DNA of 64,000 nt from Rhynchopus euleeides (Eukaryota > Euglenozoa > Diplonemea > Diplonemida > Diplonemidae): assembly GCA_963210315.1 (NCBI GenBank), contig OY723268.1, positions 1,860,001 through 1,924,000 on the forward strand. Reading direction: 5' to 3'. Below are positions 32,206-43,385 of this stretch, in pieces (the first letter of the stretch is position 1; each line of letters opens with the position of its first letter). The notes below the pieces were generated by a model, which made no database searches, was not told the origin of the DNA, and saw nothing but the letters and a program-made list of their open reading frames with translations. The position numbers and the translations under genes were made by a program.

Positions 32206-32520
32206 CACCTCAAATTCTAACCGCTCACCTCCGCAGGTGTAGCCGCTACCAGGAGGATAGGTAGGTAGTCCAGAGTCCGGGGAAACTGACAGAAGCAAAA
32301 GAAGCCCCTCCCCATCCCTCTTCCACCATGATTTTACCCCCCACGCCAGTAGACTGTAACTATATCATGGGAAAAATGGATGAAAATAGGTGAAAAGACT
32401 CCCGCTAGGGGGAGTCAGACTCCCCCTAGCGGGTGTATAGACTCCCGCTAGCGGGAGTCTTTGACACCCGCTCAGACTCCCGCTCCCAGACTCCCGCTAG
32501 GGCCGCTGGAGTCCACCGTG

Positions 32521-34256
32521 TATTCGTGTTCGTCGGCGCGTTTGCGGTTTCGGCGGGAGGGGGGCTGTGTCTTTCGCCCCTCTTTTTCTTGCGCCAACTC
32601 CCACCCCCCCACCCCGCCTGCAGGGGCCCTTCAAAGGAAGGAGTCCCGGGTGTGTTTCCACAACTGGTTTTTCGAAGCGTCTATCCTCGCAAGCTTCGCT
32701 CCCCAAATGCCTAGCCCCCACCACTGGCCTTTGTGGCAGACGGGTGTTTCCGTGCCAAGTCTGTGCATCCCCCCACCCCACCCTCCCCTCTTGCATGCCG
32801 CTTCATCGTGTGTGTTGGTTGGAGTTGGGGCGGTATGCGCAGCTGCTCCGCAGCCGAACAGCCATGCCCGCTGATCTGTTTCTGGCAGACAAAACTTGGA
32901 GCTGCCTTCTTTTGTCCGAACGGTGCCTGTCCGCGCATACGCGCGGTATACCGAACGCTACCGAACCCTTTTTTAGGTGATACTTTCCCAGAGTGCCTTA
33001 GCTGTGCTGTTTCGAGTGTGCGGCACCCCTATTTTTGTGTGCCACCATTCGCTTCCTCCGCACCTCAGAGGTCTGAAGGTCCCCTCCATAAAGATGTGTG
33101 TGTTGCCGTTCTATGGCGTGGCTTGTTTTTTTGTGCTGCTTTCGAGCCGACAAGCGGTATCGTCGCACCACGAGCACATTGCTCTCGGTGCCCTCTCCGC
33201 TTCCCACAATAAAATATGTGCGTGTGTGGCGACCCTCATTCTGAATAGGATTGGAGACCCCCTGCACAGGGGGGTCACGATGTGTTCCACGCTCCAGGAG
33301 ATTGCAGAGATCAAGCCCCGTTCTCCCGGGTTCAATCCCTTGGGTATGTGGCAGGCTTGACTAACCCTACACACCACTGCGGAGCTGTGTGGGTGTGTAT
33401 GCCGCACAGGGGGGCGTGGCTGTGTTTTATCGCTTCCTTCGTTTCGCTTTCCCTCCGCTTTCCCTTTTGCCCTCCTTGAGTTTTCTTGGTTTCCTTGACA
33501 GCATCGCCAGAAACCCCCCCCACCCCCCTTGTCAGCCCTCGGTGTTCAGTGTCGGGGCAGCGGGTTGCGTGTGAATGCCACCATCTGCGACACGCGATGC
33601 CCATTTTGCACCCCCCCCCCTTTTAGCTTTAACCTGCATCGGGACACAGGGCCTCAGGGCGATGATGCTGCACCCCTCCCCCCCCTCATGCAACAACTGG
33701 GGGCACATGGGCAGGGGGTGGTGGACTGAGCCCCCGCCAGCCCCTCGCCGTATATAGCCCCCGCTCCGCCCCTCGGAGGTTCGAAAATATCCATGCTTTC
33801 TTTCAGCCTTCCTGCTGTCACCATCCTGGCACAGGCTAGCCCCTCCCCCTAACTTAGGCTAAGGCTAAAGGAGTGGCTCGGCGCATGGGTTCCCACTGGG
33901 AGGGGGTGGCGCTTGTTACTGCCCGACAGGGGAAGGAGGGGGGGATGGTGGCCACACCCCGCCTCAGATACAGGCCGGGGTGTGTGCTTTTCCTGCCCGC
34001 AAACCAAAAATAGGTAAGAACGTCACTCCCCCGCACGCCAGGGTTGTGGTGGTCGATGCAACAAATAAAAACGGTGAAATTGTGTGCCTGGATGTCTCAC
34101 TGCGTCAGGCTGTCAGGCTGGATGCCGTCGGAAACCCAGAATAAAAAAGTATGCCACACCCAACCGCCGCGGTGTGAATACCCCACTCTTTTTCACCCCC
34201 TGGATGCTAAAGGTGTGGGTGTCCATCCTCTGAAGGTCTCCCCCCCCCCCCCCCCC
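32521..34256. other. Spacer without recognisable gene
   Basis: Mixed-complexity sequence with a TATATAG at 33751-33757 but no recognisable gene after it. Ends in a C17 run at 34240-34256 beside the next mobile element. Frames of up to about 160 codons show no domain signature. Confidence 0.45.
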
Positions 34257-34258
34257 TG

Positions 34259-34950
34259 CACGGTGGGATCTTGTAAATTTTACATGTATAACTACAAGTA
34301 TATACATGTATTATACATGTATAATACTTGCATGTCAACTATTATACATGTATAATACATGTACATGCCTGAAATATACATGTAAAATACATGTATATCA
34401 AGTAAAAATACATGTATAATACTTGCATGTCAACTATTATACTTGTATTTTTACTTGATATACATGTATTTTACATGTATATTTCAGGCATTTACATGTA
34501 TTTTACATGTATAATACTTGTCATGCAAGTATTATACATGTAAAATACTTGCATGACAAGTAAAATACATGTATAATACTTGCATGACAAGTAAAATACT
34601 TGCATGCAAGTAAAATACATGTATTTTACTTGCATGCAAGTATTTTACTTGTCATGCAAGTATTTTACATGTATAATACTTGCATGACAAGTATTATACA
34701 TGTAAAATACATGTAAATGCCTGAAATATACATGTAAAATACATGTATATCAAGTAAAAATACATGTATAATAGTTGACATGCAAGTATTATACTTGTAT
34801 TTTTACTTGATATACATGTATTTTACATGTATATTTCAGGCATATACATGTATTATACATGTATAATAGTTGACATGCAAGTATTATACATGTATAATAC
34901 ATGTATTATACTTGTAGTTATACATGTAAAATTTACAAGATCCCACCGTG
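34259..34950. mobile_element. Palindromic TIR element, CACGGTGGGATC tips, intact 692-bp copy
   Basis: Left CACGGTGGGATCTTGTAAAT and right ATTTACAAGATCCCACCGTG. Almost the whole element is nested palindromes of ACATGTA, CTTGCATG and TTGCATGCAA units, so the strand could fold end to end. Flanks are TG on the left and TA on the right. It serves as the uninterrupted reference for the copy at 53740-56618. Confidence 0.85.
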
Positions 34951-34952
34951 TA

Positions 34953-36124
34953 GGCATACTTGTCCCCCCATATGGGGAACCCCCTAAATCTGGGGGAAAT
35001 ATGGGGGGTCTCAAAACCCCGCCCCCATATGGGGAAAGAGGCTGAAAATATGGGGAACACCCGGTAAAATATGGGGGAATATGGGGGAAATATGGGGCCC
35101 ATATGGGGGGATATGGGGGTATTCGTGCTGCAACGGGAGAACATCAAACCACTCAGGCACAGACACACACGAAGTGCGCGTCGAAACCGGCCTCATGCCT
35201 TGTTGGGGATCCTCCAGGAGTCCGATCCTGGGGAGGTGCGCGCTCGTTCAGGTGTGGCCAGGTCTGGCCCCCCCTGGAAGATCCCCCAGGTGGGTCGCAC
35301 CGACCTCCTGTTCCTCTCCTGCGCCGATACAGCGGCAGCGGAGAGCGAACGCTTCCCGGTTTGGCGGGGCACTGCAGTGACAGCGGCAGCGGTGGTGGAC
35401 ACATACGCACAGACACACATAGTGCGTTCAGGGTTAACAGCTCCTCACAACACACACTCTTGTGTTTTTAAGTCCTCACTCTCACACTCGCTGTCCTCCT
35501 CCTCTGGTGTGTTTGCGATTGCGAACTGCCCACTGGGGTCCTTAATTAGACAAGGGAATTCACAAGCAGTGCATTCTGGGGTGTCAGGCGCTTCCGCCGC
35601 TTTTGACCGCTCCGAGCGCCGAAAAGTCGGAGTCGACGCTCGTCACCAGGCAGCTTGACATGTTCAAGCTGCATCTGCCGGGTGGAATGAGACCTGTGAA
35701 GGCCAGTACAAGGACTGGCTGCAGGACGCAACTGTTCTGCCAGCAAAGACAGGACTACTGGACAGCATGCTCTGATGACCGCTACTCAGACTTGAAGAAA
35801 GTGGCGGTCGGCACTCTCACAGCGCCTTTTGTGGTCTGACTCGAGCACTTCAGCCGGGCGTTTCCTCTCTGCAGAAAGCGACGAGGTGAGATGGCTCTGC
35901 AAGGTGCTAGACGTCCCCTGTCAGTGGCTGACTTCACACCCTGTGAAAAGCAGAACGAAGAGAACTGTTTGCTGACTGCTTCCACCTGAGGAACCCCTGG
36001 GTTTTCCCCCATATATCCCCCATATGGGGGAAATATGGGGGAACAGGACTTGAAAAACCCCCCATATTCCCCCCATATTTTCCCCATATTTTTGGCCTTC
36101 CCCATATGGGGGTACAAGTATGCC
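34953..36124. mobile_element. TIR element, GGCATACTTG tips, 1172 bp
   Basis: Left GGCATACTTGTCCCCCCATA and right complement ending CAAGTATGCC, with repeated CCATATGGGG motifs in both arms (34953-35125, 35999-36124). TA on both sides, each TA shared with the neighbouring element. The interior has no recognisable transposase. Confidence 0.82.
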
Positions 36125-36126
36125 TA

Positions 36127-37663
36127 GGGCGGGTCGAAAGCCTGTCCCAAAGTGGTGCTTTTCGACATAGCAGCCGTGGCCCTCTATTTGACCTTCTGAC
36201 CCCCCAGAACCCACCATACCCCGGTTTTTGGGCCCGATGAGTCCGATTTCCGGGCTCCCGAGCCCCGGAAAGTCGAATTTTGATGATGTCAAAATTTTGT
36301 CCCCTATACTGCACCTCAGGGTCACGCACAGGTTCACCCGTACACCCTCAGTCCATGTGCACGCCCACTTCCTCGACCTCCTCCACCCCTTCCTCCCCTG
36401 CATCATTAAGAACCTCCAGAGGTGCCAATACCGCATCTTTTGACCCTCTTCTCACTCCAGCGTCGCACCAAACTGCCGAACGCGGGCAGCCACTATCTCC
36501 CTCCCGTTTCTGCTTCTGTATACACTGCCAGATCGTGCAAAGGTGCATACTGATGCATAGCGGGAACTGTCATCAACTTTCACAGTGTGCGGAACTTGGC
36601 TGCAAGGGACAGGCGGCACAACTGGCCACTCCTCCGACACTGAGATGCTGGTCTGGCCAACGAATTCTTTGTAAGATGAAAGGTCTCCTCCGTCGGGAGG
36701 GGGGTTTACGAACCAACCCTCACGACTTGCTCATGGCTTGCTGAGCAAGGCGTGCAGGAGCAATGACTCTGATTATTCAGGACGTGCATTCGAAGCGCGC
36801 ACTTCTTCTGTGGAATCGTTGTTGCGGGAGTTGCATTGTGTGATTCCTTGACCCCTTCCTCGTCTCATCGTATGGAGGACGCTTGACTGTCCCAAGCATA
36901 TCCTTTGGAGCTTCTTTAGCCAGTTCTGCGCACTCGTCGTTCCATAAGGCGCGTGCTGCACTGCAGCATAAATACCCGGACACTGTTCTGAGACCAGGGT
37001 CCCACAGGACCCTGGTCTTGAGCACCCGGAAGTGACCCTTATGCGAAGATAGGGCGCACCTCTGTGCTGCAGCTGCGTACTCGCTGCGCTCTTCACCTCG
37101 TTTCACTGTCTGCATCCACAGGAGAGATGTTTCTCAGATAACAGCAGCAGTGGCAAGGTGTTTACCTGCCTTGTAAGAAAAAATCACCACTAGTGTATCA
37201 CTGTCGGGTATGACGGCGTCCTCCCTGTTCCTGGCAGCTCCGAGTTCTGCCTCCAGTGCAGCAGGCCGCCCAACGGCTGTGTCAGATGGCAGTATTCGCT
37301 GCCATCTTCTCTCACTGCTCAAATCATTGAGATACGACGTTGTTTGTAGCACGGATGAGCGGGTGCATCAGAAAATCACAGCCGCAGCATGGCGTGCGCT
37401 CGGACGTCCCAGGATGGTAGTGTTTTACTATCTGCCTGTGGCAGGCGTACGTGCCATGACCCTGAGGTGCAGTATAGGGGACAAAATTTTGACATCATCG
37501 AAATTCGACTTTCCGGGGCTCGGGAACCCGAAAATCGGACTCATCGGGCCCAAAAACCGGGGTATGGTGGGTTCTGGGGGGTCAGAAGGTCAAATAGAGG
37601 GCCGCGGCTGCTATGTCGAAAAGTACCACTTTGGGACAAAAAAAGGGGGCTTTCGACCCCCCC
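36127..37663. mobile_element. TIR element, GGGCGGGTCGAAAG tips, 1537 bp
   Basis: Arms of about 200 bp (36127-36325, 37460-37663) share ACTTTGGGAC, TATGTCGAAAAG and CCGGGCCC-type blocks in inverse order. Flanked by TA at 36125-36126 and 37664-37665. The interior is not recognised. Confidence 0.82.
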
Positions 37664-37737
37664 TACCCCCCCCCCCCCCTTCTCTCCCAGGGCTCTCTCC
37701 CGTAGTACAACAACACAACACAGGCCGGAAAAAACAC

Positions 37738-37812
37738 TGGATTTCAGACACAGCCTGCATAACGAGTGAAGGGTGATCATTCTTGTGCTCCCTTCAAATT
37801 CGATTTCACTAC
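37738..37812 (+). repeat. Dispersed 74-bp repeat, copy 2
   Basis: Nearly identical to 3233-3306 and in the same orientation; see that entry. It lies just after the chain of three TIR elements. Confidence 0.75.
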
Positions 37813-38835
37813 CCCCCCCCCCCTTCTCTCCCAGAGCTCTCTCCCGAACCCCCACCCCCCACCCACCCCCACCCCACTGTTCTCTTTCCGCCCCGTGGCA
37901 TCTATCCCATTCTAATTGCATTTAGCATTTCCACATGTCTTGTCTTTCCAACCTCCCTGATCCTGATAGCCCGGGGGAGTGTGAGAAAAACAGGCTCTTT
38001 GTACAAAATGGGGGGTGGGGGAGTCTGAGTGCATACAGGGGCTCTCCGTGTGTGGAATGAGGGCGGGCAAGAGATGCGAGTGATATCCTGTGTATTGGCA
38101 CGCCTCCCCCAGGCTGAGGGTCATAAGGGGGTGGCGAGGCAAACCGTGCCCACAAACACAATGCCTCTGCCTGCAATTGGTTTGTCGGATTGCAGAGGCC
38201 CGCGCTCTATTTTGTGTTCTTAAGCCCACAGAAGCCTGACACGCGTGGATATCACGGAGGGGAGGGTGAGGGGTGTGTGTGTGTGTGTGTGTGCGTGGTG
38301 CTGTCTCAGAGCTCTGTGAAGCGAGTGTCAAGCGTATTTTGGAGGGGGGGGGTGTGGGGGAAACCACCTTCGCGTCTTTCTCCTGGCGGCGGCGAACAAC
38401 GCGCGCCTCCCCTGCCCGGCAACTGGCCGAACAGAATGTGTGAACCGTTTTCCACCCCACACCACCACCACACCATCCCCCCTCTCCCCCCCACCCCTCG
38501 CAACTCCCTCGTCAGCCCCACGGAGGGGCTGCTAAAGAGCGTGCCCCAAAAATACACACCCCCGTTTAAATCGTTCCTTCTCATGCCATGGAATACTGCG
38601 TGGGGTGGGGTGGGTGGGTGCACCGGCCTGCACCTGCAAGGCCTGCATCTCCCCCGTGAGCTGTGGGCTGGACTCCAGGATTATATCCGACTCTTGCCCT
38701 GCTCTGCGTGGCTTGGGCAGCTGCCCTGTCGGAGGGCCACAGAGCGCTGCCGATCGCGCATAAATGAAACTTCGGCCTTCTTCGGAAAGGGGCATATGTT
38801 GGGTGTGGCGTGCGCTGATGACGAGCGTTACTGGG
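37813..38835. other. Spacer with (GT)n run
   Basis: Contains a GT microsatellite at about 38272-38293 and C-rich tracts. No gene or TIR is recognised. Confidence 0.45.
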
Positions 38836-39610
38836 GGGGGTCGAATATATGATGTACCTGGGACCCCCCGTGTTTAAGTCCCCCCCCTGGAGGCGATTTT
38901 CGGCCGGGGGGGACTTAAACACGGGGGGGGCGGACCTAAACACAGGGGGGGCTTAAACACGGGGGTGGCACAGTGGAGACCAAGAAGACCTCTTCCTCTG
39001 CTGTCGTAGGGGGGTAATTCCGGTCCGGATGGACTTTTGGCACCCCACTTTTCGACTCTGACAGCACCTGGAGGGCCTAGGGGCCACCTGATGACCCTCC
39101 AGACCAGCCCACCCCCGTGTTTAGGTCCCCCTGTGTTTAAGTCCCCCCCCTGCCAGACCCCCAGGGGGGGACTTAAACACGGGGGTAAGGGGGGGGGGAC
39201 TTATACACGGGGGGTCCCAGGTACATCTTATAATATGCGTGTACGGGAGCCATAATTTGCATTTTCAAAAAAACATAAAATTTGCCCATATTTGAACATA
39301 AGATGTACATCTTATGTTCAAATTTCGCTTTTTTATGGCATTTTCCAGTGCCTAGTGGACACTGTAAACAGAAAAGTCGAATATAAGATGTACCTACCAC
39401 CCCCCGTGTATATGTCACCCCCCCCAGGTGCAAAAATCGGGAGGGGGGTGACATGAACACACCTTTTAGGGGGTGACATATACACGGGGGGTGGTAGGTT
39501 AGTGTATGTCACCCCCCGCCAGGGCCGCTTGGGGGTGACATAAACACACCCCTTTTGGGGGGTGACATATACACGGGGGGTGGTAGGTACATCTTATATT
39601 CCATTTATAT
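38836..39610. repeat. Cluster of nested GGGGG-rich foldbacks
   Basis: Two inverted units stand in a row. About 38850-39230 is bounded by GATGTACCTGGGACCCCCCG and its complement, with internal ACTTAAACACGGGGG repeats. About 39380-39605 is bounded by AAGATGTACCTACCACCCCC and its complement, with GGGGTGACATATACACGGGG. A perfect ATAAGATGTACATCTTAT palindrome separates them. They share GATGTACCT tips and look like relatives of one foldback family; exact target duplications are unclear. Confidence 0.6.
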
Positions 39611-39627
39611 TTTGGGATTTCAAAATA

Positions 39628-39972
39628 CCGTATACGTAAATATTTTGGAACGTAAATATTATGGAACGTAAATATTATGGAACGTAAATATTTTGGAACG
39701 CTGGTGGGTTGGCGTTCCAGATTTTTTTCGTTCCATAATATTTACAGGGCTTTCTGCGACTCGGGGACTTGGACCAGGTGATCGGACGGCATACAGAGTC
39801 CCTGACGGGACCTACTCGTGCACTTTTCGCGCGATTCCTGACGCAAGCCGTCCTCACCACCGAGTCCCCAACTGGCCCTGTAAATATTATGGAACGTAAA
39901 TATTATGGAACGGACCGGCCAAAAATGGGCCCGTTCCATAATATTTACGTTCCATAATATTTACGTATACGG
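39628..39972 (+). mobile_element. 345-bp MITE, CCGTATACG tips, copy a
   Basis: CCGTATACGTAAATATT at both ends in inverse orientation, flanked by TA. Subterminal 16-bp units GTAAATATTATGGAAC repeat about four times on the left and three on the right. The unique core contains CTTTCTGCGACTCGGGGACT. The left flank is not palindromic-element sequence while the right flank is. Confidence 0.85.
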
Positions 39973-40439
39973 TATATTTCAGGCATATACATGTATTATA
40001 CATGTATAATAGTTGACATGCAAGTATTATACATGTACCGTATACGTAAATATTATGGAACGTAAATATTATGGAACGGGCCCATTTTTGGCCGGTCCGT
40101 TCCATAATATTTACGTTCCATAATATTTACAGGGCCAGTTGGGGACTCGGTGGTGAGGACGGCTTGCGTCAGGAATCGCGCGAAAAGTGCACGAGTAGGT
40201 CCCGTCAGGGACTCTGTATGCCGTCCGATCACCTGGTCCAAGTCCCCGAGTCGCAGAAAGCCCTGTAAATATTATGGAACGAAAAAAATCTGGAACGCCA
40301 ACCCACCAGCGTTCCAAAATATTTACGTTCCATAATATTTACGTTCCATAATATTTACGTTCCAAAATATTTACGTATACGGTATAATACATGTATATAC
40401 TTGTAGTTATACATGTAAAATTTACAAGATCCCACCGTG
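39973..40439. mobile_element. Truncated palindromic element (CACGGTGGGATC family), right part only
   Basis: Sequence on either side of the MITE at 40038-40382 matches the palindromic element and ends CAAGATCCCACCGTG at 40439. The left tip is missing; sequence left of MITE copy a is unrelated, so the left half was lost or exchanged at that MITE. Confidence 0.7.
40038..40382 (-). mobile_element. 345-bp MITE, CCGTATACG tips, copy b
   Basis: Same length and nearly the same sequence as copy a, opposite orientation, TA on both sides, inserted into palindromic-element sequence. Confidence 0.85.
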
Positions 40440-40441
40440 TG

Positions 40442-40774
40442 CATGGGGGGGGGTGAGCGAGTTTTGCTGGGTGGCCTGGCTGTTTTCCGGCGTGCCAAAA
40501 AGTAACCTCCGTGTGTGTGTCGTGTGTGCAGTAGAAAAAGCGGCGATTGTCAGAGGAGAGACGCGCAAAAAATAATATCCGGCACCACCCGCCCTCCGAG
40601 GGTGGCGAAGGAATCGCTTCTTTCTTTCTTTTGGCCCCTCGTCCACAACACCACACCAGGCGTTTGCGACTGAACTGGTGCTGTGTGGCTTTAGCTTTAT
40701 TATATTGTATTAGTTTTCCCCTTCCCCCCCCCCCCACCTTGCCTGCCGCATCAAAAAAATGTGTGATTGTATAT
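40442..40774. other. Short spacer
   Basis: No gene or repeat is recognised between the truncated palindromic element and the next TIR element. Confidence 0.4.
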
Positions 40775-41909
40775 GGTGTTGCTGAAAGGCTCAAATTGCG
40801 TAGTTCGTGCGTAGTTTTGCGTAGTTTGTGCGTACATTGTGCATAAGCAATAATGCCACTTTTTTATTCTCTCCAGTGGGAAAAACGCTACCTCCAATAC
40901 AGAGCCCAGACTGCACCAACACTACCACCGGCCTCGTCCCAGACCTTGTAGTGCCCATTTCCTGATGTAGGGGCCCTCCACGTATCCCAAATATCCACCC
41001 AGGCCCTCTGGTTTGCAGGAAGTCACTCTTCTGACTGCTGCGGGAGGACCTGTCTCTGGAGGCCTTAGGACCTGGCTCGAGACTCACCAAACTAGGTTGT
41101 CCTAAGTCTCGAACCTCGGAAGACACGTCAGTCAGCCCTCGCCCAGCTGCAGCGTTTGTTTGTCTGTACCTGGGACCAACAGATGACAACGCACCCTCAA
41201 GACAAGCCATAGCTCACTTGACAGTGGCTGAAGGCTAATGACACTGCTTGCGAAACCCCTTATCACGACAGAGCCGAGACTGTGCCAAAACGCCCCCGAA
41301 AGGGGCCCCCTACTCGGGTGTTGTAAAAACCCCGTTCCTTTGACTATTTGGAATCTGTGCGGATCGTAGTGGGGTCATTTCTGTGGTCGAGCTGTCAAAC
41401 TTCGTCCGCGAAACGTGGGTCTGGTTCAGGGGCTGGTCATAGGATGTGACTGAGAGGCAACCACACCAGCCCACCCAGCGGGACCCCCTCCTCGGGTGTT
41501 CCAAAAACCCGTTATTTGGAACGTTTGGGATCTGTGCGGATCGCAGTGGGGTCGTTTTGGCCATGGGGTGTCCATTTACACCTCTTACTGGGAACACCAA
41601 TTGGGTGAAAACACCCCCCCCTCATACCCTCATACCCCCCCGAGTACTCGGGGGGTAGGGGGGCCTGTAGAGGGCACACATTGTGATTTTTCGGCGAACA
41701 AACCTGTTTCTTTGCACGATACGGGTGATTCAGAGTGGTCCCTGACTGGGATTCGAAAATTTTCGGCATTTTTTCAGCCTTTTTGAGCTAATTACTGGTC
41801 CCGCCCCAGTACAAAATAAAAAAGTGACATTACGAGGCCATATTACGTAGTTCGTGCGTACTTGTGCGTAGTTCGTGCGCACATCATGCGAAGCACTTTC
41901 AGCAACACC
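40775..41909. mobile_element. Diverged TIR element, GGTGTTGCTGAAAG tips
   Basis: Left GGTGTTGCTGAAAG and right CTTTCAGCAACACC, with matching subterminal GTAGTTCGTGCGTA repeats and AATG.CACTTTTTTATT in both arms. TATA lies near both edges but the exact target duplication is not clear. A segment at about 41330-41610 is inverted and homologous to 42780-43070. Confidence 0.6.
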
Positions 41910-42529
41910 AGTATAACTTCTTGTTTCTGCAAAATAAAAGGATAGCGTGCCCAAGCCCTCCAGATTGTCCTCGCTGCCGCGCCTCGCCCCCCACCGCTGG
42001 GCAGCGCTCAGCGCGGACCGGAGCAGCAAGGAACAAACAACAACCCTTCCCCCCCCTCCCCTACCCACCCCATTTTCCTATGTGCCATCGACGTGAATAC
42101 GTTGGGCCTTAAGTATCCTTCCATGGCTGCCCTGGTCACGGCACGGCCTTAACCTGGCCTGGGTATGATAGCTGCCCGGAAGCAGACGTACGTTGGGCGT
42201 TGTCCCCAGTGGAGGGCCTCTACCGCAGAGCAGTGAGCTGCCTTGCACAGCAGGAGACAAGCTGGTACAGTTTAACAACAGAGCGAAGACACCAGGTAGA
42301 TACCACCGGGGACAACGCCCAATATATTCTGGCAATGTATGCGCAGGTGTGTGTGACATGCCTTTCCTGAACGAAGAAAGGCCACGCCATCGCTGTAGCA
42401 AACCCGGATTTGGCGCGCAAACAGCAGCCTTATCTTTCTTTTGTTTTGCAATAACAGGATGCCCTCCCTGGCAACCGCCAACACTCACGCATGGGACGAG
42501 CGTCCATCCCCTGCCCCCCCCCCCCCCCC
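41910..42529. other. Spacer ending in a C17 run
   Basis: No gene is recognised. The C run (42514-42530) abuts the next element and hides its target duplication. Confidence 0.4.
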
Positions 42530-43385
42530 CAGGGGTAGTCATAAGCCGGGGCCCGGGCCCCGGACATTTTCTCGGATTTTTTTAAAGGGAGATTTTTGCT
42601 GAAAAACTCTTTTGACTGATTTGACATTCACCTAGCTATTTACCTCCGGGGCCGGAAAAAAATCTCAGACCCCACGAGCTCCGTGCGATCAAATGCGACC
42701 ATTTTTCGGGGAATTGGTGGAGCTGGGTCCATCGCACCGCCGGTCCGGGTTCTGGGGTGCCTTGGTAGGTGGGTTCCCCTCAGGAATACCGCCTATTGGG
42801 AGCCATCAATAAGGGGTGTAAACTGGCGCCCCATGACCAAAATGACCCCACCACGATCCGCACAGATTCCAAACGTTCAAAAGAACGGGTTTTTGGGAAA
42901 TGTGTGAGGGGGGTCCCGCTGGGTGGGTAGTGTGGGTGGGCGAGCGCCTGCCAGTCACCATTTCCCTTCAAAAGTGCCTGAATCAGACCTGCATTACATG
43001 GATGAAGCTTGGCACCGATCCCACCAAAATGACCCCACTGCGATCCGCATGGATTCCGAAAAGTGCAATGGAGGGGGAAAATTGCGATTCCACGGGTCGA
43101 AGGTTTCACAGCCACCCTGGTTCGGCATGTCCGAACAGCTCCATTTCTAGTGGTTTTCGCCACTTTGTGTACCCGATCTGAGTATTTTTCCGGAGGGAAA
43201 AACTGGATATTTTTTACTACCCCGGACTCTGCCAGCCCGAAACAACCAATTGCGGCCATTTTTGGGGTGCCGAGTGCACTGCAAGTCACCCGGGCCCCGG
43301 TTCCCGAACCTCCCCCTGATCCGGGGCCCGGGCCCATAAGCCGGGGCCCGGGGGTTAAAACCCCCTTTCCTTATGACTACCCCTG
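42530..43385. mobile_element. hAT-like non-autonomous element, CAGGGGTAGTCATAAG tips, 856 bp
   Basis: Left CAGGGGTAGTCATAAG and right CTTATGACTACCCCTG (one-base differences nearby), with GCCGGGGCCCGGG motifs in both arms. CAGGGG tips fit hAT. Both flanks are poly-C, so an 8-bp duplication of C residues would be invisible but is consistent. No transposase is seen. Confidence 0.7.

Larger units (their letters stand above)
28832..32520. mobile_element. Composite TIR element, CACGGTGGACTCC tips, copy 2, interrupted by a hAT-like element
   Basis: Inverted relative to copy 1, with the same tips, flanked by TA (28830-28831 and 32521-32522). Removing the 1332-bp insertion and its 8-bp duplication leaves 2349 bp, close to the 2328 bp of copy 1. 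The internal tip begins at 29613. ORF identity with copy 1 is nearly complete, so the pair is young. Confidence 0.82.

Noticed and set aside
33290-33345. tRNA-like B box (GGGTTCAATCCC)
   Set aside because: No matching A box, acceptor stem or anticodon arm could be folded around it.
34259-34950. Palindromic ACATGTA/TTGCATGCAA array considered as a replication origin or centromere-like block
   Set aside because: Defined tips, target dinucleotides and a second copy of the same length show that it is a mobile element.
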